Below are positions 1 through 6,885 of a stretch of DNA of 64,000 bases, piece after piece. Each line of letters opens with the position of its first letter. Positions within the stretch are counted from its first letter, which is position 1. The position numbers and the translations under genes were made by a program. The notes beneath the pieces were generated by a model. It did not search any database. It was not told where the DNA came from and saw only the letters and a list, made by a program, of their open reading frames with translations. The stretch is from Halomonas denitrificans (GTDB lineage: Bacteria; Pseudomonadota; Gammaproteobacteria; Xanthomonadales; Wenzhouxiangellaceae). The stretch is from NCBI GenBank assembly GCA_019800895.1, contig JAHVKF010000003.1, positions 186,001-250,000 of the forward strand. The letters run 5' to 3'.

Positions 1-204
1 CTCGCCCTCGAACAGGTCGGGGAGGTTGCCGGGCAGTGCGCCGTCGTCGTGTCCCTGAGCCCCGCCGGCCTTGCCGGGGCCGCCGAACAGCTCGCGCAGC
101 GCCGGGTTGCCGCCCAGCCAACGGCCGACGACGTCAATGCTGCCGATCCCCACGCTGGCGCGCAGGGTCACTCTCGACAAGGCATCGAGAAATTCGCTAC
201 TCAT
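1..204 (-). CDS. Hypothetical protein, cut by window edge (N-terminal 68 codons)
   Basis: An open frame begins at an ATG at 204 and runs off the left edge on a codon boundary. The first residues read MSSEFLDALSRV, followed by a small-residue stretch, a short 'GGNPALRELFGGPG' segment and a Gly/Asp-rich part. I recognise no domain and there is no clear signal peptide. It lies 120 bases upstream of nothing on its own strand: the next gene on this strand (the M28 peptidase) ends at 324, so the two could be co-transcribed with the peptidase first. Being truncated, it cannot be assigned. Confidence 0.55.
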   Translation of the reverse strand, partial: MSSEFLDALSRVTLRASVGIGSIDVVGRWLGGNPALRELFGGPGKAGGAQGHDDGALPGNLPDLFEGE

Positions 205-323
205 GGACGGAGCTCACGGCGTGTTTCAAGGGAACGCCGGCGCGGCATCGATCGGCCACACTCGACGGACTGCGGTTCCCGGGAGCGGGCCCGGGAACCG
301 ACGCGAGACGACGGGGCCGGCGG

Positions 324-2081
324 TCAGGGGCGCTGCCGATCGCGAATGGCGCGGAACTCGTTGCCGTCGTACCAGTTCGGCCAGACATCGTTTTCGGCCA
401 GGTAGCGGCCGACGCGGTACAGCACGGTGGCGTCCTCGGCCACGCCGCGGAAGTCCCAGTCGGGGTCGAACACGTCGCCGACCTTGTGATAGCGGTTGTC
501 GCGGTACTCGCGCTCGATCGCCAGCACGTAGTCCTCACCTTCCTCGACATGGGTGAAGCCGCTCTTGGCGTACAGGGCGGGGATGCCGGCGCGGGCGAAG
601 TTGAAATGATCGGAGCGGTAGTAGTACCCGGCTTCCGGGGTGGGCTCGGGGACGATCACGCGGCCGTCCTCGTCGAGGGCGGCCTCCAGGATCGGCTCCA
701 GCTCGGAGGAATCGATGCCGACCACGACCATGTCCTCGGTCGGCCCGGCCATGAAGTTGACCGCGTCGAGGTTGATCGCCGCGACGTGCTCGGAAGGCGG
801 CACGATCGGGTCGTTGACGTAGTGGCGGGAACCGAGCAGGCCGTATTCCTCCAGCGTCACGGCCAGGAACAGCACGCTGCGCTCGGGCGCACCGGCCGCG
901 GCGTGCATGCGGGCCAGTTCCAGCACGGCGGCGGTGCCGGAGGCGTTGTCGATCGCGCCGTTGAAGATGCCGGCCGAGCCGGGCAGGGCCATGTTTCGGC
1001 CGAGGTGGTCCCAGTGCGCCATGTAGACGACGGTCTCCTCCGGACGCTCGGTGCCTTCGAGCCTGGCCAGCACGTTGTAGGACATGCCCTCGCGAACGGA
1101 GTTGCGGACCTCGGCGGTCGCCGTCGCGCCGAGCGGTACGGCCTCGAACCCGGGCTCGGCGGCGCGCGCCTTCTGTTCCTCGTAGTCCAGGCCCGCGTTG
1201 GCGAAGAGTTCGCGGGCGGCCTCGACGTTGATCCAGCCTTCCAGGGCCATGATCGGGTCGTCGCCGCGCTCGGCCAGCTCGAACTGCGGCCCGGACCAGG
1301 AGTTGGTCACGACTTCCCAGGGGTAGGAGGCCGGCTCGGTCTCGTGGACGATCAGCGCCGCGGCCGCACCCTGGCGGGCGGCTTCCTCGTACTTGTAGGT
1401 CCAGCGGCCGTAGTAGGTCATCGCGCGGCCGTTGAAGCGCTCGCCGTCCGGATTCGCGAAACCCGGGTCGTTGACCAGGATCACGACCGTCTTGCCGGCC
1501 ACGTCCAGGCCCTCGTAGTCGTTCCAGTCGTACTCGGGAGCGACCACGCCGTAGCCGACGAAGACCAGTTCCGAATCGGTCACGCCGTGCGGATCGGTAC
1601 CGAGGCGGCGGCTGCCGACGATCATGTTCTCGGGGAAGGTCAGTTCCCGCGCTTCGCCGTCGCGTTCGATCAACAGCGCCGAACGCGCCTGGTTGGTCAG
1701 CTCGACCATCGGCACCGGCTGCAGGTAGCTGTCGCCGTAGCCCGGCGCCAGGCCGGCCTCGGCGAACTGGTCGACCAGGTAGTCGACGGTCAGGCGCTCG
1801 CCGCGCGACCCGGGCGCCCGACCCTCGAACTCGTCGGAAGACAGGGTCTCGAGGTCCTCGACGAAGCGGTCGGTGACGAAGCCGGATTCCGGCGGCTCGG
1901 GCAGATCGATGGCGATGTCGCCGCTCGCTTCGCCATCGGCTCCGGCAGCGTCTTCGCTGGTCGCAGCGACGGTGCCGGCCGCGTCGGCAGCCGGTGCCGG
2001 CTCGTCGGGCGGGGTCCGGTCGCAGGCGGTCAACAGCAGCATCAGCGCGGCCAGGGCGGCCGGGATCGTGAATCGGTTCAT
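324..2081 (-). CDS. M28 family zinc aminopeptidase, predicted lipoprotein, with PA domain
   Basis: A 585-residue exported peptidase expected to remove N-terminal residues from peptides in the periplasm or at the outer membrane. The start at 2081 gives a signal peptide ending in the lipobox LLTAC, so Cys20 is probably lipidated; longer upstream starts run into repeat DNA. A low-complexity Ala/Asp/Glu linker follows, then an N-terminal M28 segment, a protease-associated (PA) insert at about residues 170-300, and the catalytic part. Metal ligands typical of M28 are visible: HWDH near residue 357, the Asp in GAIDNASG near 372, the EE pair in TLEEYGLLGS near 408 and the His in SDHFNF near 492. All expected catalytic positions look intact. 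Substrate is not predictable from sequence. Confidence 0.9.
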   Translation of the reverse strand: MNRFTIPAALAALMLLLTACDRTPPDEPAPAADAAGTVAATSEDAAGADGEASGDIAIDLPEPPESGFVTDRFVEDLETLSSDEFEGRAPGSRGERLTVDYLVDQFAEAGLAPGYGDSYLQPVPMVELTNQARSALLIERDGEARELTFPENMIVGSRRLGTDPHGVTDSELVFVGYGVVAPEYDWNDYEGLDVAGKTVVILVNDPGFANPDGERFNGRAMTYYGRWTYKYEEAARQGAAAALIVHETEPASYPWEVVTNSWSGPQFELAERGDDPIMALEGWINVEAARELFANAGLDYEEQKARAAEPGFEAVPLGATATAEVRNSVREGMSYNVLARLEGTERPEETVVYMAHWDHLGRNMALPGSAGIFNGAIDNASGTAAVLELARMHAAAGAPERSVLFLAVTLEEYGLLGSRHYVNDPIVPPSEHVAAINLDAVNFMAGPTEDMVVVGIDSSELEPILEAALDEDGRVIVPEPTPEAGYYYRSDHFNFARAGIPALYAKSGFTHVEEGEDYVLAIEREYRDNRYHKVGDVFDPDWDFRGVAEDATVLYRVGRYLAENDVWPNWYDGNEFRAIRDRQRP

Positions 2082-2198
2082 CGGGGTTCTCCGCGTGCGA
2101 AGGCAATAGTGACAAGTCTCCGATTCTAACGCGGCGCGGGTCGGCCGCCGGCACCGCCGGTCGAGGTCGGAATCGGGCGATGGTGCCGGCCATGTTGG

Positions 2199-2226
2199 CG
2201 TTCGCGAGCAGGCTCGCTCCCACAGG
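2199..2226. repeat. REP-like palindrome (GTGGGAG family)
   Basis: The segment reads TTCGCGAGCAGGCTCGCTCCC then ACAGG, a copy of a REP-like element found repeatedly in this window (core: CTCCCACAGG next to a Gly/Cys-rich hairpin GCGAGCnnGCTCGC). It abuts the first unit of the 106 bp array. Confidence 0.7.
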
Positions 2227-2235
2227 CTCCCTGCT

Positions 2236-2970
2236 GTCGTCCCGTACCTGATGCGGGATTCAGTGTCTATGATCAAATCCTGAAACGTCGCTGGGCCCCG
2301 GCTCGTCGGCCGGGGCGACGGAGTGGGAGGACTGCTGTCCCCCGTCGTCCCGCACTCGATGCGGGACCCAGTGTCTTTGATCCGAACCTGAAACGTCGCT
2401 GGCCCCCGGCTCGGGGGCCGGAGCGACGGAGCAGGAAGCTTCTCCCTGTCGTCCCGCACTCGATGCGGGACCCAGTGTCTTCGATCGAAACCTGCAACGT
2501 CGCTGGGCCCCGGTTCGGGGGCCGGGGCGACGCGGACCCGCGAAGACACTGGGCCCTGAGTCAAGCTCAGGGCGACGAATGCAGGGGGCCGTTGCTGGAT
2601 GCTGGTCCACTGCCCGACAGGCGGGGGAGACTCGTGTGGGAGCGGGCCTTGCCCGCGATGGCTGGTCCGGATTCCCCGTTCGCCTGCAGGCAGGCTCCCA
2701 CAGGTGCTCTGCTGTCGTCCCGCACTCGATGCGGGACCCAGTGTCTTTGATTGAATCCTGAAACGTCGCTGGGCCCCGGCTCGGGGGCCGGGGCGACGGA
2801 GTAGGGGGTGGCTTTACTCTGTCGTCCCGCGCTCGATGCGGGGCAGTGTCTTTGATCGAAACCGAAAGGAAAGCGTCGCTGGGACCGGCTCGGGGGCCGG
2901 GGAGATAGAGCAGGATGCTTCTCCCGGTCGTCCCGCACTTGATGCGGGATCCAGCGACTTCGGGTGTCGC
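2236..2970. repeat. Tandem array of ~106 bp units, two hairpins per unit (six copies)
   Basis: Copies begin at 2236, 2344, 2448, 2714, 2821 and 2927, so the period is 104-108 bp except where other repeats interrupt after the third copy. Each unit opens with a hairpin of the type CCCGCACTCGATGCGGG, continues with a conserved CAGTGTCTTTGATC stretch and AACGTCGCTGG, and closes with a second G+C hairpin (CCCCGGCTCGGGGGCCGGGG) and CGACGGAG. Copies diverge slightly (the first has CCCGTACCTGATGCGGG, the fifth lacks a few bases), and the last lacks its second hairpin. Confidence 0.85.
2636..2702. repeat. REP-like inverted pair (GTGGGAG family) inside the 106 bp array
   Basis: A left half TGTGGGAGCGGGCCTTGCCC with GCGATGG and a right half TTCGCCTGCAGGCAGGCTCC ending CACAGG face each other. 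This splits the 106 bp array between its third and fourth copies. Confidence 0.75.
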
Positions 2971-2982
2971 TCACTCGCCAGC

Positions 2983-3009
2983 ATTCGCTCGCAAACTCAC
3001 TCCCACAGG
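2983..3009. repeat. REP-like element (GTGGGAG family)
   Basis: A single half-element, ATTCGCTCGCAAACTCACTC then CCACAGG, sits 43 bases beyond the pncB stop and downstream of the array. Confidence 0.65.
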
Positions 3010-3052
3010 CCGCCATGGTCTGCGGGATTCGAGCGTCCGCCCGGTTGTCGAC

Positions 3053-4219
3053 CTATTCCGGGACGTCGAAGGCCTGGCGCACCCAGGCCAGGTAGTGCTG
3101 GTCCGTCGAGACCACCTTGCCCGGCGAGTCGGACAGCTTGACGACGGGCTGGCCGTTGCAGCGGGTCATCTTGATCACGATGTTGATCGGCGCGGTGCCC
3201 GTGTCGTGGGTCAGGTTGGTGCCGATGCCGAAGGACACGTTGATCCGGTCGCGGAAGCGGTGCCAGATCTCGGCCGCCTTCGGGATGTCGAGCGAGTCGG
3301 AGAAGATCAGGTTGCGGGTATTCGGGTCGACGCGGTTGTTCCGGTAGTGCTCGATCATGGCCTCGCCCCATTCGAACGGGTCGCCCGAGTCCTGCCGGGC
3401 GCCGTCGAACAGCTTGCAGAAGTACATGTCGAAGTCCCTCAGGAAGGCCGAGAGGCTGTAGGTGTCCGACAGCGCGACGCCGAGGTCGCCGCGGTACTCG
3501 CGCGCCCAGACCTCGAAGGCGAAGCGCTGGGTCTCGGCCAGGCGCGGGCCCAGCGCCTGGGCGGCCTGGATGAACTCGTGGGCCATGGTGCCGATCGGCA
3601 CCAGGCCGAGTTCGCGCGCCAGGCGGACGTTGCTGGTGCCGCGCAGGCTGTTCGGGATCGAGTCGGCCAGGGTCTCGACGACCTCGTCGTGCCATTCGCG
3701 GGAAAACCGCCTGCGCGTGCCGAAGTCCGCAAACACGAAGTCGTCCGGGCGATCCAGCGCGCGGACCTGTTCGATCTTCGTCTTCAGGCGTTCGCGTGCG
3801 TCCGCGAAGTCGAGGTCCGGGTGGCTGTGCCGGGTGTACAGCTCGCTGACGATGGCGAGCAGCGGGACTTCGAACAGGATCGTGTGAAGCCATGGACCGC
3901 GGATGGCGATCGTCAGCTGCCCGTCCGCTTCGCCGACCTCGACGAAACGCGACTGGAGGTGGAACAGGCGCAGGAACTCGATGAAGTCGCGCTTGAAGTA
4001 GCGCTGCGAGGCGAGGAAGTTCAGCTCGTCGGGATCGAGCGTCAGGGAGCAGAGGTGTTCGATCTCGCGCTCCAGGTCCTTCTTCAACGGCCGCAGGTCG
4101 ACACCTTCGCTGCGGCACTTGAAGGTGTATTCGACCTCCGCCCCCGGGAACTGGTGCAGCACCGCCTGCATCATCGAGTACTTGTAGATGTCCGTATCGA
4201 GCAGCGATTCGATGATCAT
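3053..4219 (-). CDS. pncB: Nicotinate phosphoribosyltransferase
   Basis: A cytoplasmic enzyme of 388 residues that joins nicotinate to PRPP, using ATP, to make nicotinate mononucleotide for NAD salvage. The N-terminus MIIESLLDTDIYKYSM is typical of PncB, as are YTFKCR, FGTRRRFS near residue 165, the GTSNV and GTMAHEF motifs near 190-210, and the C-terminal GIGTNLTHD segment that belongs to the phosphate-binding part. Length matches the family (about 400 aa). The ATG at 4219 overlaps the pncA stop by four bases (ATGA), so the two genes are translationally coupled and pncB is second in the operon. Confidence 0.96.
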   Translation of the reverse strand: MIIESLLDTDIYKYSMMQAVLHQFPGAEVEYTFKCRSEGVDLRPLKKDLEREIEHLCSLTLDPDELNFLASQRYFKRDFIEFLRLFHLQSRFVEVGEADGQLTIAIRGPWLHTILFEVPLLAIVSELYTRHSHPDLDFADARERLKTKIEQVRALDRPDDFVFADFGTRRRFSREWHDEVVETLADSIPNSLRGTSNVRLARELGLVPIGTMAHEFIQAAQALGPRLAETQRFAFEVWAREYRGDLGVALSDTYSLSAFLRDFDMYFCKLFDGARQDSGDPFEWGEAMIEHYRNNRVDPNTRNLIFSDSLDIPKAAEIWHRFRDRINVSFGIGTNLTHDTGTAPINIVIKMTRCNGQPVVKLSDSPGKVVSTDQHYLAWVRQAFDVPE

Positions 4220-4890
4220 GTCGAAGGTTCCAGGTGGTCGCTGGACTCGACGATCTCCACGCCGGCGGCGCGCAGCTCGGCGAGGGCGGCTTCGGTCGTC
4301 TCCGGCGCGATGCCGCGGCAGGCGGCCCGGTTCAGGATCGTTCGAAAGCCGGCCCCGGCAAGCTGGCGCGCGGTGGCATTCACGCAGTAATCGGTGGCCA
4401 GCCCGCCGACCAGCACGTGGGTGACGCCCCTGGCCTTCAGCCACTCGATCACGCCGGTGCTCATCGTTTCGGCCAGGTCGTGATAGCAGGCGCCGTAGGG
4501 GTGCATGTCGAGCTCCACGCCTTTCCAGACGAAGAAGTCGTAGTCGGCGGGGCGGGGCAGGCCCGGCAGGAGCTCGAATCCCTCGGTGCCGGGCACGGCG
4601 TGAACCGGCCAGTGCTCCTCGACGTTGTCGCCCTCGACGCCGGGTTGTCCGATCTTTGTCGCGTCGTCGGTCACCCAGGCGGCCTTCGGGCTGTGCGCGT
4701 CCTTCGAGCCGACGCGGACGCGGGCGAGTTCGGCCTGCCGGTTCAGCTCCCAGGTGATCGCATCCCCATCGGGCACGGGAAGCTCGTCCGGGCACAGCGG
4801 CGTGAAGGTCCGCTGGGCGTCGACGTCGAAACTCGCGATGCGGTCCTTCGGGGGTAGCTGCATGGGACTTGACTCGAAGAATGCGCTCAT
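4216..4890 (-). CDS. pncA: Nicotinamidase
   Basis: A 224-residue cysteine hydrolase of the isochorismatase-like fold that deamidates nicotinamide to nicotinate, the substrate of the next gene's product. The expected Asp-Lys-Cys triad is present: Asp24 in VDAQRTF, a Lys in FVWKGVE, and Cys in ATDYCVNATA. Metal-binding Asp/His candidates occur in SKDAH and in the HWPVHAVPG segment. It precedes pncB with a four-base overlap, giving a complete two-step NAD-salvage operon. The start at 4890 is the first ATG; one slightly downstream (MQLPPKD) is possible. Confidence 0.93.
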   Translation of the reverse strand: MSAFFESSPMQLPPKDRIASFDVDAQRTFTPLCPDELPVPDGDAITWELNRQAELARVRVGSKDAHSPKAAWVTDDATKIGQPGVEGDNVEEHWPVHAVPGTEGFELLPGLPRPADYDFFVWKGVELDMHPYGACYHDLAETMSTGVIEWLKARGVTHVLVGGLATDYCVNATARQLAGAGFRTILNRAACRGIAPETTEAALAELRAAGVEIVESSDHLEPST

Positions 4891-4992
4891 GGTCTTCGAG
4901 TCATTCGAGTGAATGGTCGTGAAATGTACACCAGAACGCCGACGGCGCAGTGAGCGCAGAGTCTGAAAGTCGCCGTTCGGCCGATGCCTCGG

Positions 4993-6810
4993 CTACAGCG
5001 TATTGAATCGTCGCAGAGCGCCCACCGCGAGCAGTCCAAGCAAGGCGGCCAGCATCAGCAATCCGAGGCTGTTCAGCGAGGGAACGCCCCTTGCGCCCCC
5101 GCGGCCGTAGAGAATCACTACCCTGCCGGCATTGGATCGTCCGCCCGGATCGGACAAAGGCCCGCCGATCGCAACGTCGTCGATGCCGTCGTCGTTGAAG
5201 TCTCCGTGCGCCAGCCCAACGCCAAGGCCCTCCTCGTCCGGAAAATCCCGGACGAACAACCCGCCTTGACCATCACCGCCGTTATGCGCCAGCAAGCTGT
5301 CGACGACGAACTCCTGCGGCGGCGACGGCTGGCCGAACACGATCCAGGCGCCCGTGTTTTCCAAGTCAATTCCGAATTCGCCGGTCATGGCCACATCATC
5401 GAAGTCATCGTGGTTCACGTCGCCGATCCCCTGGATGGCAGTGCCGAAGTGAAGCAGCGAGCTTGGGGCCTCTTGGTCAGAGCGAAAGCGAGTCAGCCGA
5501 ATCTGGCCGGCCACAGCATCGAAACCGTCGCGAAAATCGATTTCGGCCGGAAAGGGTTGACCGCCGAAGATCAGGTAGGCCTCGCTCTGAACATTGACGC
5601 CCGGCGCGTTGATAACCAGATCCGGGAAACCGTCACCGTCGAAATCGCCGGCATTGCCAACATCAAATCCACCACGCTCTTTACTCAAACTGTTCGAGCC
5701 AAGCGCGGCCCGATTCGCGCCGGTCAGCACCATGCCGGAAGCCCCATCGCCGCCGTTCTGAGTTAGAAGCATGCCAAGGTCCACAACGCTGGGAAACGGT
5801 TGCGATCCGGTCCGTCCGAATAACAAGAAGCAGCTGCCGTTGAAATCCGTTCCCGGGTACTGCGAGATTGATCGACACAAGACAATCTCGCCAATGCCGT
5901 CTTGATTCAGATCGTCGACAAATCGGGCGTCGTAAAAACCATCGTCACTCGCCGGGATGTGTTCGAGAACTGGCGGCACGATTGCGAACCCGCGTTCCGG
6001 AGGTAGAGTGCTCAGGGCCGCTTGGTCGATCTGTGCCGGCCAGGTTCGGTCGCCATAGCCGTAAATCACCCACGCCATCCCCATTCCCCGATTTGTTTCG
6101 AATTCGCGGTTGCTCAGCACGATCAAATCGTCCAACCCGTCGCCATTGATGTCCTCGCCGCCGAAAAAGTCGCGGCCGAGGAACTCGGCGTCGCTACCGC
6201 TCAGGACGAAGCCGCGCGTGCCGTCGCCGCCGTTCTCGGGCAGCAGGGCTTCATAGTCGGCAAAGTCCTGCGCCACGGTCGGGCCCCCATAGACGACGAA
6301 CACCTGTCCGTCCTGGAATCCACCGCCGACAACCGGCGTGCGCTTGTTGAAGCCCAGGTCGTCGATGCCGTCGTTGTCGAGATCACCGAGGTTGCGAACG
6401 CGATAGCCGGTCTGCTCCGGATGCAGCGCAAGTGCGATCTGCTCCGGGCCGATGGTTCCCTGGAATGCGTTCAGCAGCTCGACACCGTCCGGGCCCATGG
6501 ACAAATCCGAACCGCCAAAAATCAGCGCCGCCCCGCCGGGCGGTTGGCCCGGGTTCGGGGAATTCGGCGCGAAACCAGCGAGCAGGTCGTCGACGCCGTC
6601 GGCGTTGAAATCGCCAGCGGCCAGGCCCCAACCAAACTCCTGCACGCCGAAGGCACCGTTGATGACGAGCCCGGTGCTCCCGCCGGGGTTCTGCGCTGGC
6701 AGAAAATCGGTTCCGCCTAGGGATGGCGGAAACGTATGAACTTGCGTTCGGTTTACTGCGGCGCTACTCTCAAAAATGGGGCTTGCAGCGATAACCATGG
6801 CAATGGTCAT
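4993..6810 (-). CDS. Exported FG-GAP repeat protein with IPTL-CTERM-like sorting tail
   Basis: A protein of about 605 residues built of repeated calcium-binding FG-GAP (integrin-alpha type) blades: DFNADGVDDL, DLDNDGIDDL, DINGDGLDDL, DLNQDGIGEI, DFDGDGFPDL, DVNHDDFDDV and DFNDDGIDDV, about seven units that should form a beta-propeller. The C-terminus reads VPSLNSLGLLML, a hydrophobic helix and then ALRR, which resembles the IPTL-CTERM signal handled by an exosortase. The start is uncertain: 6810 gives a short hydrophobic leader without charge, whereas an in-frame ATG at 6900 gives a long Arg-rich leader but overlaps the divergent S8 gene. Base composition is lower in G+C than in flanking genes. 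Probably a surface or outer-membrane protein; ligand unknown. Confidence 0.8.
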   Translation of the reverse strand: MTIAMVIAASPIFESSAAVNRTQVHTFPPSLGGTDFLPAQNPGGSTGLVINGAFGVQEFGWGLAAGDFNADGVDDLLAGFAPNSPNPGQPPGGAALIFGGSDLSMGPDGVELLNAFQGTIGPEQIALALHPEQTGYRVRNLGDLDNDGIDDLGFNKRTPVVGGGFQDGQVFVVYGGPTVAQDFADYEALLPENGGDGTRGFVLSGSDAEFLGRDFFGGEDINGDGLDDLIVLSNREFETNRGMGMAWVIYGYGDRTWPAQIDQAALSTLPPERGFAIVPPVLEHIPASDDGFYDARFVDDLNQDGIGEIVLCRSISQYPGTDFNGSCFLLFGRTGSQPFPSVVDLGMLLTQNGGDGASGMVLTGANRAALGSNSLSKERGGFDVGNAGDFDGDGFPDLVINAPGVNVQSEAYLIFGGQPFPAEIDFRDGFDAVAGQIRLTRFRSDQEAPSSLLHFGTAIQGIGDVNHDDFDDVAMTGEFGIDLENTGAWIVFGQPSPPQEFVVDSLLAHNGGDGQGGLFVRDFPDEEGLGVGLAHGDFNDDGIDDVAIGGPLSDPGGRSNAGRVVILYGRGGARGVPSLNSLGLLMLAALLGLLAVGALRRFNTL

Positions 6811-6885
6811 CGATATCGTTTTCTTGTTGAATACACATCTTGCGACAGTTCCGCAGGCCCGCTGCCGCCTTCGGAGGATTTTCGC

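Larger units (their letters stand above)
2082..3052. other. Gene-free region filled with palindromic repeats
   Basis: About 970 bases between the peptidase start and the pncB stop. Short frames here are repeat-derived and show no protein character. The stretch holds six copies of a unit of about 106 bp (2236-2970) and three REP-like GTGGGAG elements, described separately. The M28 peptidase promoter must lie in the first hundred or so bases upstream of 2081; I could not pick out a convincing one. Confidence 0.8.

Noticed and set aside
36-2129. A 697-residue + strand frame opposite the M28 peptidase
   Set aside because: Antisense to a lipoprotein peptidase with every metal ligand; no ribosome site or motif.
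2236-2970. CRISPR-like array
   Set aside because: The units are about 106 bp, repeated across their whole length with no unique spacers, and no cas gene is near.
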